From the NCBI GenBank assembly GCA_944376335.1, contig CALWCH010000006.1, forward strand, positions 1 through 64,000: 64,000 nt of DNA, written 5' to 3'. Made by a program: the position numbers and the translations under genes. Of this stretch, positions 33,979 through 41,512 are shown in pieces. The notes beneath the pieces were generated by a model. That model was given only the letters and a program-made list of their open reading frames with translations, was not told where the DNA came from and did no database searches. Every line of letters begins with the position of its first letter. The stretch's first letter is position 1. The stretch is from an uncultured Clostridia bacterium. Its GTDB lineage: Bacteria; Bacillota; Clostridia; Christensenellales; Borkfalkiaceae.

Positions 33979-34230
33979 CTACGCGCGCCTTTCTTTGACG
34001 GGGCTGAGTTTCACGCTCCCGCACAGCACCTCGGCATAGGAATAGCTCGTCTTGCCCAAAAAGTGCCCGTCGTCGGGGCGCACGGTAAAGAGGGCGGGGT
34101 ACACCCCCGCAAGCTCCCCGCGGTACTTGAGCCGCTTATTCCTGCCCAGCTCTATGGTCACATCCACCTTGCCGCGGAGGCTCCCGATCGCCCGCCGCAC
34201 CTCATTCAAGGTTTGCCCTTGTCTCTTCAT
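33979..34230 (-). CDS. veg: Veg-family protein
   Basis: An 83-residue small protein of the Veg family (biofilm-related in B. subtilis). The pattern is LNEVRRAIGSLRGKVDVTIE, KRLKYRGELAGVYPALFTV and SYSYAEVLCGSVKL. It lies between rsmA and ispE as in other Bacillota. The start at 34230 (MKRQGQTLNE) matches the family length; 14 codons upstream another ATG would add a poorly conserved extension. Divergent from the SPOCS gene. Confidence 0.87.
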   Translation of the reverse strand: MKRQGQTLNEVRRAIGSLRGKVDVTIELGRNKRLKYRGELAGVYPALFTVRPDDGHFLGKTSYSYAEVLCGSVKLSPVKERRA

Positions 34231-34326
34231 GCCTCGGTTTTTCCCCAAAACCCGCGCAAATATACCCCGCATAATCTGCCGTTTCCCCTCATATCATACG
34301 CTATACGGAATCAAGAGGAGGGCAGT

Positions 34327-35829
34327 ATGCAGTTGGAGACGGAGAGATATTGCGGCGTTACCAAGACGGGCACGCTTTCGGGCGAGGGCAGTGTGGAGTG
34401 CCGCTTCGGCGGTGAGGTGGAGACGGTCCTCGTCTCCGCCGTTGAGCTTTCCCCCGTGCGGGCGGAGGCGGAGGAAGGGGGCGTGCGCATCTTCGGCCGC
34501 GCGCGCTTTTGTATGGTGTACGAAAACGCCTCCCGCGGCGTGTGCCGTGCGGAGAAGGCGGCGGAGTTTTCCTTTAAGGCGATGGGGGAGTGCCATGCGG
34601 CGTCCTCGCCCCGCGTAAAACTTTCGGCGGAGAACATATCGCTGCGGCGGGAGGGGGCGAGCGTGTACCTTACGGCGCTCGTATTGGCAGAGGCCGCGCT
34701 CTACGAAGAGCGGGAATTTGAGTACCTCTCGGGCGGCGGGCTCGTCATGCGGCGGGAGGGCATCCCCGCCTATTCGGCGCACCTTGTCTCGGGAGAGACC
34801 GAACTCTCCGACGACTTTACGACTGATTTTTTGGGCGATATCCTGCTCCACACCTCGTCGGCGCTCGTCACGTCGGCGCGGGCGGAGGCGGGCGGGCTCA
34901 TCCTCGAGGGGGAGGTCAATCTCTGCCTGCTCGCACTCAAGGAGGGCGAGCCCGTGTCGCTCGAACGGCTCATCCCCTTCCGCATCGAACTGCCTGCAGA
35001 GGCGGCGAACGCGGGCGATGCCGCCGAGGGGCGGGTGAGCGTCAAGGACGTCTTTCTGACTGCCGATTCGGACGAGGAGGCAAAGAAGTGCAGCCTGCAT
35101 CTGGAGCTTTCGCTCCTTGCCGAGGGGTGCGTGTATTCGGAAGAGACGGTGGACGCCGTTACGGACTGTTATTCCCTGACGAACGCCGTAAAGCTCACCT
35201 ATTCGGAGGGGGAGACGGTCTCGGCGGGGGAGAGCGTCTCCTTCACCGAGCGTATCTCGGGCAGGGCGGCGCTCTCGTCGCCCATCGACTATTCGGATAC
35301 GCTGCTCGCCGTCACGCTGCAGCGGGCGGAGGGAAGCGTCGTCGTATCTTCCGAGGGGAGAAAAGTCGAGGGCGTCGCTTCGGCAACACTGCTTATCCGG
35401 AGTGCGGACGGCACGCGGCGGGGCGTTGCGATGAGCGTGCCCTTCTCGGTGCCCGTCTCCCTCGAGGGGGAGTGTGCACTTTCCATGTTTGTCTGCGGCA
35501 TGAGTGCGCGGCAGAAGCAGGAGGGGGAGATCGATGCGCAGGCGACCGTCAAATTCACGCTTACGCCCATCAGGAGCTTCCCCCTGCGCGCCGTGTGTGC
35601 AGCGGAGGCGGGCGAGGCGTTCAAAGAGAGCGATGCGGCGGTCAGCGTCTATATTCCCCGCGCGGGCGACGGGCTGTGGGAGCTTTCAAAGCGCCTCAAA
35701 AAGCCGCCCGAAGAGGTGCTTTTGAGCAACCCCGACCTCGAGTTCCCCATCGCAGAGGGGGAGCGGGTAGTGATTTATCGTTCACGCGAATCTTTTCGCA
35801 AAGGCGAAAATCTTCGCCGTGATTTATAG
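34327..35829 (+). CDS. SPOCS (DUF3794) and LysM domain protein
   Basis: A 500-residue soluble protein with SPOCS/DUF3794 units (about 30-300, e.g. VSVKDVFLTADSDEE and a second block near CYSLTNAVKLTYSEGE). A C-terminal LysM module follows (GDGLWELSKRLKKPPEEVLL to ERVVIYR), which binds peptidoglycan. This architecture is typical of spore-coat or cortex-associated clostridial proteins and usually lies beside veg. The last residues (SRESFRKGENLRRDL) and the stop codon are encoded by the start of a dispersed repeat, so the native end was probably lost. Start: ATG behind AGAGGAGGGCAGT. Confidence 0.88.
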   Translation: MQLETERYCGVTKTGTLSGEGSVECRFGGEVETVLVSAVELSPVRAEAEEGGVRIFGRARFCMVYENASRGVCRAEKAAEFSFKAMGECHAASSPRVKLSAENISLRREGASVYLTALVLAEAALYEEREFEYLSGGGLVMRREGIPAYSAHLVSGETELSDDFTTDFLGDILLHTSSALVTSARAEAGGLILEGEVNLCLLALKEGEPVSLERLIPFRIELPAEAANAGDAAEGRVSVKDVFLTADSDEEAKKCSLHLELSLLAEGCVYSEETVDAVTDCYSLTNAVKLTYSEGETVSAGESVSFTERISGRAALSSPIDYSDTLLAVTLQRAEGSVVVSSEGRKVEGVASATLLIRSADGTRRGVAMSVPFSVPVSLEGECALSMFVCGMSARQKQEGEIDAQATVKFTLTPIRSFPLRAVCAAEAGEAFKESDAAVSVYIPRAGDGLWELSKRLKKPPEEVLLSNPDLEFPIAEGERVVIYRSRESFRKGENLRRDL

Positions 35830-36122
35830 GGAAAACGCCGCCGCGCACGCGCTTTGCGCTGACCGCGGCTCGTTTTCCGAATGCGGGCGCACTTTCGAGG
35901 CTTCCTTTTACTGCGCCCGCATTCTCCTTTCCCCCATAAGCACAGGTATGTGCAAATTGGGTCCTGCTGCGCAAAAGCGTGGTTTTGCTTGCAGAGTTCA
36001 TTTGGAGAACGTCTGTCTGTTGGCGGGCTGCGGAGGGCAACCCTCCTTGCAGAGTTTATTTGGGAAGCGCCTGTCTGTAAGCCGCGCAGCGCAAAAGCGT
36101 GGTTTTGCTTGCAGAAGGTGTT
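35771..36122 (+). repeat. Long mosaic repeat overlapping the SPOCS gene end
   Basis: GTTCACGCGAATC begins inside the coding sequence. Then come GGGAAAAC, CCGC-rich hairpin, CTCGTTTTCC, the TGCGGGCGCA/TGCGCCCGCA stem around TCGAGGCTTCCTTTTA, TTCTCCTTTCCCCC, GCACAGGTATGTGC, CAAATTGGGTCCTGCTGCG and the GCAAAA/TTTTGC hairpin. Two more short units follow (CTGTCTGT linkers). Same layout as 9649-9846. It leads straight into cassette B. Confidence 0.82.
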
Positions 36123-36191
36123 TTTAGGAAAAACGCTCGTCGGATGACGGGCGTTTTCGCGTTTCTTTCGCCTGATTTTTCGTGTTTCGTC

Positions 36192-36389
36192 TTGATTTTT
36201 CGGATAATCTTTGCTATAATGTTCCTGTCACGCAATATCATAATCGGATTGATAATTCAGTTCTTCGTACCAGATACAAAATTGGCATTTTGTATCTCTT
36301 TTCCTGGTACGAAGGATATTGTGTGACAACGATGGAGATACCAATGCAGCGTGTCTCCGTTGGGGGCACGCTTTATTTTTTTAAGGAGG
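36192..36389 (+). promoter_or_regulatory. Promoter and two-state hairpin leader of small protein B
   Basis: TTGATT (36192-36197), 17 bases, TATAAT (36215-36220). The RNA starts near 36227 at GTCACGCAATATC, which pairs with GATATTGTGTGAC (36315-36327); inside is CTTCGTACCAGATACAAAAT with its complement. The terminator GCGTGTCTCC/GGGGCACGC (36349-36371) runs through TTTATTTTTTT into AAGGAGG. CACGC occurs in both the first arm and the terminator 3' arm, so the middle arm can pair with either, as in cassette A although the sequences differ. Confidence 0.72.
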
Positions 36390-36394
36390 AAACT

Positions 36395-36574
36395 ATGATG
36401 CAAGAGAAACACGTTTTTGAAGAAGGCGCAGTCGTGACGGCGGAGGACATCGCAGCGTCCTTAAAGCCGCTCATCGACGAGTACTTTGTGGGCGAATGCA
36501 ATGGGGAGGGCGAGACGCTTATCTATACGCTTCCCGACGGGAAAAGGTTTGAGATCGCTGTAACCGAAAAATAA
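36395..36574 (+). CDS. Small conserved protein B (58-59 residues), paralogue of protein A
   Basis: Acidic small protein (MMQEKHVFEEGAVVTAEDIA ... FEIAVTEK), about 80 % identical by eye to the protein at 22381-22557. It has the same core SLKPLI.EYFVGECNGEG and YTLPDGK. AAGGAGG lies 5 bases before the first ATG and 8 before the second; alignment with the paralogue favours the second (36398). No known motif. Cassette order is the same in both copies: repeat end, TTTCGCGTTTCTTTCGCCTGA, promoter, leader, gene, TGCGGCGGGC hairpin. Its position in the SPOCS-ispE interval looks like an insertion. Function unknown. Confidence 0.75.
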   Translation: MMQEKHVFEEGAVVTAEDIAASLKPLIDEYFVGECNGEGETLIYTLPDGKRFEIAVTEK

Positions 36575-36580
36575 TGCCGT

Positions 36581-36611
36581 GCGGCGGGCTTGCAAAGTGC
36601 AGGCCCGCCGC
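36581..36611 (+). terminator. Terminator hairpin of cassette B
   Basis: GCGGCGGGCTTGCA paired with TGCAGGCCCGCCGC, 6 bases after the stop; related to the hairpin at 22338. Confidence 0.7.
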
Positions 36612-36675
36612 GCCGTTCTCATCCTGTTTTCGCGGCGGTCTGCTTAAAAACTGTGTGAACGTTTTTGTGCGTCTC

Positions 36676-36704
36676 TTGCAAAAATGCAGAAGATGTGCTA
36701 AAAT
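36676..36704 (+). promoter_or_regulatory. Extended -10 promoter of ispE, leaderless type
   Basis: TTGCAA (36676-36681), 17 bases, TGC then TAAAAT (36699-36704), 6 bases, ATG. Confidence 0.7.
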
Positions 36705-36710
36705 GGGCGT

Positions 36711-37562
36711 ATGGAAGTGCAAGTCGAAGCGCATGCAAAGCTCAATCTCACGCTCGAAGTGACGGGGCGGGAGGGCGCCTTTCATACGCTCGATTCGCTT
36801 GTCGCTATTCTCGACCTTTCCGATACCGTCACCGTGCGCCCGCGCAGGGAAGGGGTCAACGTTTTGATGCGCGGCATCCCGTGCGAGGTGCCCCTCGAGA
36901 AAAACAACGCCTTTCGCGCCGCCGAGGCCTTCTTTGCGGCCTTCGGAAAGAGGTGCGGGGGGAATATGGGCGCGGACATCGAAATCGATAAGCGCATCCC
37001 CGTGGGCGGGGGGTTGGGCGGCTCTTCTGCCGATGCGGCGGGCGTCCTTTTGGCGCTTGCAGGCCTCTACGGCGTCGAAAGAGATGCCCTTTCGCCCCTT
37101 GCCGCAGAGCTCGGCAGCGACACGGCGGCGCAGCTGAATACGGGGTATCTCCGCATGCGGGGCAGGGGGGAGAAGCTCTCGCCCGTTGTGGGGCTTCCTA
37201 AGCTGTATTTTGTGCTCTTGTGCCCCGAGAGCGGCGTTTCCTCCGCCGAGTGCTATCGGCTCTTCGACGCGCTTCGGATCACCCTCTCGATGGGCGTTAC
37301 GGAACAGACCATTCTCGCCCTGCATCGGAAGGAGGCGCCTCCGCCGTTTGCCAACGACCTGCTCATTCCCGCCTGCATCCTCAATTCGGATGTGATGGAG
37401 GCGGCCGATGCGGCGTATCGGCTCCTGCCGGACGGGGTGGGCATGACGGGCTCGGGCAGCACCGCCTTTGCGCTGTTCTTTGATAGGGACGCGCGCGACG
37501 AGGCTCTCATCGCGGCAAAATTCGGCAATTGTACGGCGCTCGCCGCCGAAACATACTTTTAA
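36711..37562 (+). CDS. ispE: 4-diphosphocytidyl-2-C-methyl-D-erythritol kinase; apparently leaderless
   Basis: IspE phosphorylates CDP-ME in the MEP pathway of isoprenoid synthesis. The 283-residue GHMP kinase has AHAKLNLTLEV at residues 7-17, the ATP-binding PVGGGLGGSSADAA (about 95-108) and the C-terminal GMTGSGSTAFALF. The ATG has no Shine-Dalgarno and lies 6 bases behind a TAAAAT box. IspE after veg is the conserved Bacillota order. A membrane protein gene follows after 20 bases with its own AAGGAG. Confidence 0.94.
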   Translation: MEVQVEAHAKLNLTLEVTGREGAFHTLDSLVAILDLSDTVTVRPRREGVNVLMRGIPCEVPLEKNNAFRAAEAFFAAFGKRCGGNMGADIEIDKRIPVGGGLGGSSADAAGVLLALAGLYGVERDALSPLAAELGSDTAAQLNTGYLRMRGRGEKLSPVVGLPKLYFVLLCPESGVSSAECYRLFDALRITLSMGVTEQTILALHRKEAPPPFANDLLIPACILNSDVMEAADAAYRLLPDGVGMTGSGSTAFALFFDRDARDEALIAAKFGNCTALAAETYF

Positions 37563-37582
37563 GGAGTACATAAGGAGTTCAT

Positions 37583-38539
37583 ATGGAAGAGAGGATCATC
37601 GAGGACGAGGGCCGCACCATCAAGGTGAAACGAAACGCCGTCGGCGGCATTGAGGACGCAGTCGACGCGGCCGCACCTGCCGGTGGGGCAGCTATAAGCG
37701 GCGACGCTCAAGACAGCAATTTGGCTGAAGACGACGAAGTGGAATTTGCCATCGACTTCCCCGAAGAGGAATACGACGAGGACATGGTGGGGCTCACCCC
37801 CTCGCAGCTGAAAAAGCGCGAGGAAGAGCGCGCCCGTGCCCGCGAACAGGCGGAGAAGGAGCGCGATAAGCTCATCGCAGAGGGGAAGAGGGCGCTCAAA
37901 GCGGGGGACTATGCCGCCGCAGAGGGGCTCTTTTCGCAGGCGCTCGTGTATGACGAGCAGAGCGCCGAGGCGCAGAAGGGCGCGTGGGAGAGCCGTACGC
38001 GCGGCTTTACCGACGATTCCCCCTTCTTTGTCTTGGAGAACGCCGAGCGGCTTGCAGGGGCGCCCGAGGAAGTCAGACGTTACGTCCTTTCTAAGGCGGG
38101 AGACAGGCTCGAAGAGGCGCGCGCGGGGCTTTTGGAGGAAATAAGGCCCTTAAAGGCCGCCGTGCTGGAGGCGCGCGAGGCGCGCCGCGGGGCGCTTAAA
38201 GACAATAAGAAGTACTACGCCGTAAGGACGGCGGTGTTCGGCGCTGCCGCCGCGCTGTTTTTGGTGCTTTTAGGCATATTCTCCGCCTTCATTCTGCGCA
38301 CGCCCGAAAATTGGCCGGTCATCTGCATGGCGGTCATGGGCGGGATGGCGCTCCTTTCGCTCATCTTCTTTATCGTCTATTTGCGCGGGCTGGTGTTTGC
38401 CGTGCGCCTTCTTTCCGACAACGAGAAGGACGAGGCCACCGAGGACGGCAGAAGGCTGCAGGGCCTCAGCGAGCAGCTCGCCTGCCTCACCCTTGTCTTG
38501 GGCGAGGATCAGGGGGAGCGCGTCCTCGACGAGTCGTAA
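37583..38539 (+). CDS. Hypothetical protein with TPR-like region and two membrane helices
   Basis: A 318-residue protein. The acidic N-terminus (DDEVEFAIDFPEEEYDED) is followed by a charged coiled-coil (KKREEERARAREQAEKERDK) and a TPR-like pair of helices (GKRALKAGDYAAAEGLFSQA). Near 215-275 there are two membrane helices (TAVFGAAAALFLVLLGIFSA and MAVMGGMALLSLIFFIVYLR). Both ends would face the cytoplasm. No enzyme motif is seen. It lies just downstream of ispE, probably co-transcribed. Confidence 0.72.
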   Translation: MEERIIEDEGRTIKVKRNAVGGIEDAVDAAAPAGGAAISGDAQDSNLAEDDEVEFAIDFPEEEYDEDMVGLTPSQLKKREEERARAREQAEKERDKLIAEGKRALKAGDYAAAEGLFSQALVYDEQSAEAQKGAWESRTRGFTDDSPFFVLENAERLAGAPEEVRRYVLSKAGDRLEEARAGLLEEIRPLKAAVLEAREARRGALKDNKKYYAVRTAVFGAAAALFLVLLGIFSAFILRTPENWPVICMAVMGGMALLSLIFFIVYLRGLVFAVRLLSDNEKDEATEDGRRLQGLSEQLACLTLVLGEDQGERVLDES

Positions 38540-38588
38540 AATCAAGAAAATTTCCCGCAAAAAAGGAGAAAAATTTTCATTTCACCCC

Positions 38589-38710
38589 TTTACTTTTGGG
38601 GAATAATCGGTTATAATAGGTGCGGCGGAAGCGGAAAGGGCTTGCGCCTTGCCGCTTTGCGGCGGTTGATAAGGGAAATCTTGCGGGATAGAACCCCGCT
38701 TTTTTGGAGG
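38589..38710 (+). promoter_or_regulatory. Promoter and attenuator-like leader of the phosphotransferase gene
   Basis: TTTACT (38589-38594), 17 bases, TATAAT (38612-38617). The leader has a stem AAGCGGAAAGG/CCTTGCCGCTT (about 38628-38656). It then has GCGGG/CCCGC (38683-38699) with TTTTTT running directly into GGAGG (38706-38710). A terminator that ends at the ribosome site suggests conditional read-through. Confidence 0.6.
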
Positions 38711-38716
38711 AAAATT

Positions 38717-39457
38717 ATGGAACTCATTTACGAAGGCATCGGCAAAAAGGTCTACCGCGACGGCGACAAGCTCATCAAGTCATTCGACGAGAGCTATTCC
38801 AAGGCGGACATCCTCAACGAAGCGCTCAACCAGGCGCGCGTCGAGCAGACCTCGCTCAACATCCCTCAGATCTTGGGGGTCTCCGTCGTCGACGGCAAGT
38901 GGTCGGTCATCTGGCAGTACATCGAGGGCGAAACGCTCGAGAAGATGATGGCAGATCACCCCGAAAAGGAGGACGAGTACCTCGACTTCTTCGTCGATTT
39001 GCAGATCAAGATGAGCAGGGAAAAAGTGCCGCTTTTGGGGCATCTGCGCGACAAGATGCACGCAAAAATTTCGGCAAGCTCCTATCCCGCTTCGGTGAGA
39101 TACGATCTGCACGTCCGTCTCGACGGGCTGCCCCGCCACACCAAGCTGTGCCATGGCGACTTCCAGCCCAGCAACATCATCATCACGAAAGAGGGCACGC
39201 CCTATATCATCGACTGGTCGCACGCCACGCAGGGCAACGGCTCGGCTGATGCGGCGCGCACCTACCTTCTCTTCAAGCTCCACAAGAAGGACGAGCTCGC
39301 CGAGAAGTATTTAAAGCTCTTCTGCACCAAGACGGATACCGCCATTCAGTACGTCCAGCGCGTGCTGCCCATCGTCGCGGCGTCGCAGTCGGTCAAGCGC
39401 AAACCCGAAGAGGCAGAGTTCCTCGCCAAGTGGGTCAACGTCTGCGACTGGCAGTAA
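38717..39457 (+). CDS. APH-family phosphotransferase
   Basis: A 246-residue protein-kinase-fold phosphotransferase of the aminoglycoside phosphotransferase group. The catalytic loop is LCHGDFQPSNIII (about residue 150), and the metal-binding Asp is in YIIDWSHAT (about 172). The N-terminus has a short nucleotide-binding lobe (ELIYEGIGKKVYRDGDKLIK, then WQYIEGETLEKMM). The substrate may be a sugar, choline-like compound or drug and cannot be told. The attenuator-like leader suggests regulation at transcription read-through. A terminator follows. Confidence 0.85.
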   Translation: MELIYEGIGKKVYRDGDKLIKSFDESYSKADILNEALNQARVEQTSLNIPQILGVSVVDGKWSVIWQYIEGETLEKMMADHPEKEDEYLDFFVDLQIKMSREKVPLLGHLRDKMHAKISASSYPASVRYDLHVRLDGLPRHTKLCHGDFQPSNIIITKEGTPYIIDWSHATQGNGSADAARTYLLFKLHKKDELAEKYLKLFCTKTDTAIQYVQRVLPIVAASQSVKRKPEEAEFLAKWVNVCDWQ

Positions 39458-39473
39458 CTTTTCGCAATTTTCG

Positions 39474-39503
39474 CCCCGCGCACCCCGCGCGGGGTACTTT
39501 TTT
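39474..39503 (+). terminator. Intrinsic terminator of the phosphotransferase gene
   Basis: CCCCGCGC (39474-39481) pairs with GCGCGGGG (39487-39494), then TACTTTTTT. Confidence 0.85.
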
Positions 39504-39520
39504 GTGAGTAAGGAGGCGGA

Positions 39521-39995
39521 GTTCACGCAAATCTTTTTTCGTTCCGAAAAAATCTTTGCCGTGAGGACGAGCAAGGGCGTTCTTAAAACAGCACGGTGTG
39601 CTGTTTTCCCCTTGCGAGAAGAGCGAGCGCATTCTCCCCGCGCGAGCGGTGACCGAAAACGGCGTTCTCCTTACGCCGTTTGAGTCGAGCAAGGGCGTTC
39701 TTAAAACAGCACGGTGTGCTGTTTTCCCCTTGCGAGAAGAGCGAGCGCATTCTCCCCGCGCGAGCGGTGACCGAAAACGGCGTTCTCCTTACGCCGTTTG
39801 AGAAGGAGTATCAACATCTCCGAGCTCCGTCGCCCGCGCACCCTTCTGTTCTCAAAGACAATAAGCCTCAGGTATGAGGTGGAATGCCCTTGGGGTACAA
39901 ATTGAGTCCTGCTGCGCAAAAGCGTGGTTTTGCTTGCAGAGTAAATTTATAATTCACGCGAATCTTTTTGCAAAGACAAAAATCTTTGCTGTGAG
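39521..39995 (+). repeat. Mosaic repeat with tandem GAGCAAGG module
   Basis: GTTCACGCAAATC with terminal hairpin to GTGAGG; then the 115-bp module twice in direct tandem (about 39563-39686 and 39687-39803). Next are CATCTCCGAGCTCCGTCGCC, TTCTCAAAGACAATAAG, hairpin CCTCAGGTATGAGG, CAAATTGAGTCCTGCTGCG and the GCAAAA/TTTTGC hairpin. A second ATTCACGCGAATC end lies at 39953-39995. Its GTGAG is followed directly by the AGGAGG ribosome site of the next gene. Confidence 0.82.
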
Positions 39996-40005
39996 AGGAG
40001 GCGCT

Positions 40006-41109
40006 ATGATCTATTTAGACTATGCGGCAACGTCGCCTGTGAGAGCGGAAGTGCTCTCCCACATGCTCCCCGCGCTGCAAGGGGAATTCGGCAACCCCGA
40101 CTCCCTGCACGGCTTCGGGCGGCAGGCTGCCGCCCTCGTGGGGGATGCGCGCGATGAAATAGCGGGCATTTTGAGCGTCCGTCCGCAGGAAGTTTACTTC
40201 ACCTCGGGCGGTACCGAGGCGGATAACTGGGCGGTGCGCTCGCTTTCTGCGGGCGAGAAGTTCGCCGTCTCTTCCATCGAACACGCCGCCGTTTTGGAAG
40301 CAGCCAAGCTGCGGGGGGAGCATATCCTCTTAAAGTGCGGCGAGGATGGCATCGTGCCCCTTTCGGAAGTGGAGCGGGCACTAAAGGCGGGCGCAAAGCT
40401 TATTTGCCTGATGGCGGTCAACAACGAGACGGGGTGCGTGCAGCCCATCGAAGAGGCGGCGGCGCTCTGCCATGCGTATGGCGCCCTTCTCTTTTCCGAC
40501 TGCGTGCAGGCGGCCTCTTCGTGCGATTTAAGGGCGCTGACCGCCGCTGCGGACGCCATTTCGCTCTCCGCGCACAAGTTGGGCGGACCCAAGGGCGTCG
40601 GGCTCCTGTGGGTGAGGAAGGGTGTCAAATGCCCGCCTCTCATCGCAGGGGGTGAGCAGGAGCGCGGCCTTCGCGGGGGCACGCTGAATGTTGCTGGCAT
40701 CGTCGGGATGGCGGAGGCCCTCTCCCTCGCACAGAGGGAGCGCGGCGTCTTTTCGGCGCATACGGGGGCGCTTCGCGACGTCTTTGAAAAAAGTATCGTA
40801 AGCGCGCTGGGCGGCGGGGCCAAGATCGACGGCACAGACCGCATTCCGAGCATCTCCCACCTCACCTTTCAAGGGGGCGGGGAGTGGCTCCTGGGCGCGC
40901 TCGACTTAAACGGCGTCGCCTGTTCGGGCGGCGCGGCGTGCTCGGCGCATGCAGCCCTTCCTTCGCACGTCTTAACGGCGATGGGGAGAAGCAAAGAGGA
41001 CGCGAAGAGGGGCGTGCGCTTTTCCTTCGGGCTCGAGACGACGAGAAAAGACGCCGAAGAGGCCGCGGAAATTGTCGTCAGACTCATCAAAAAATCATCG
41101 GGAGAATAA
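40006..41109 (+). CDS. Cysteine desulfurase (NifS/IscS family)
   Basis: A 367-residue PLP enzyme that removes sulfur from cysteine for Fe-S clusters or tRNA thiolation. The family opening MIYLDYAATSPVRAEVL is at residues 1-17. TSGGTEADNWAV is PLP-phosphate binding, the lysine is in SLSAHKLGGPKG (about 190), and the catalytic Cys is in GVACSGGAACSAH (about 310). The start is the ATG 4 bases after AGGAGG, part of which abuts a repeat. No iscU or thiI is nearby. It precedes the split Dabb gene by 1 base, so they were probably one operon. Confidence 0.93.
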   Translation: MIYLDYAATSPVRAEVLSHMLPALQGEFGNPDSLHGFGRQAAALVGDARDEIAGILSVRPQEVYFTSGGTEADNWAVRSLSAGEKFAVSSIEHAAVLEAAKLRGEHILLKCGEDGIVPLSEVERALKAGAKLICLMAVNNETGCVQPIEEAAALCHAYGALLFSDCVQAASSCDLRALTAAADAISLSAHKLGGPKGVGLLWVRKGVKCPPLIAGGEQERGLRGGTLNVAGIVGMAEALSLAQRERGVFSAHTGALRDVFEKSIVSALGGGAKIDGTDRIPSISHLTFQGGGEWLLGALDLNGVACSGGAACSAHAALPSHVLTAMGRSKEDAKRGVRFSFGLETTRKDAEEAAEIVVRLIKKSSGE

Positions 41110-41110
41110 A

Positions 41111-41503
41111 ATGATAAAACATGTTGTCTGTTTCAAACTCAAAGAGGGGATAGACCCCGAAGAAGTCAAAACTATGCTCCTTTCCATGAAGGGGAAGGAG
41201 GAGACGGCGCTCGACGTGGAATCATAAATAAAACGCCGCGAGCAGGGTTTCCCTGCGCTGCGGCACTCAATTTGCACATACCTGTGCTTCTGCGGAAAAG
41301 TGAGATGGCGCGCATTCTGATTGTTGCCATCCGCGCGCCATCGAGAAAAACCAAATGTCAGCGAAGCGCGCATTGGGTTTTTCTTTTCTCACGATATTTT
41401 TCCGCGTCAGTTCGCGGAAAAATGTGTGAACTTTGTCAAGCCATATATGCATACCGTGACGGAGACGAGTAAGTCCGTCGCCGTCGATTACCTCATCGAT
41501 TGA
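41111..41503 (+). pseudogene. Dabb-domain (stress-responsive A/B barrel) gene split by a repeat
   Basis: The 5' part encodes MIKHVVCFKLKEGIDPEEVK and on to KEETALDVES before a stop. The 3' part (about 41436-41503) encodes VKPYMHTVTETSKSVAVDYL, the usual end of Dabb-domain proteins. Between them lie about 210 bases of mosaic repeat (41225-41433) in place of the central 35-45 residues. Dabb proteins are normally about 95-100 residues. So the repeat inserted with loss of the middle. The gene directly follows the desulfurase. Confidence 0.8.
41225..41433 (-). repeat. Long mosaic repeat inside the Dabb gene
   Basis: Hairpin GAGCAGGG/CCCTGCGCTGC, CACTCAATTTG, GCACATACCTGTGC, TTCTGCGGAAAAGTGAG, stem ATGGCGCGC/GCGCGCCAT with ATTGTTGC in the loop, GAGAAAAACC, hairpin AATGT...GCATTG, GGTTTTTC, CTCACGATATTTTTCCGCG ... 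GTGTGAAC. Closest relative: the 9930-10080 unit. Confidence 0.85.
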
Positions 41504-41512
41504 TCGGGAGAG

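Noticed and set aside
39563..39803. Tandem repeats as a possible CRISPR array
   Set aside because: Only two long copies, no spacer-repeat periodicity and no cas genes.
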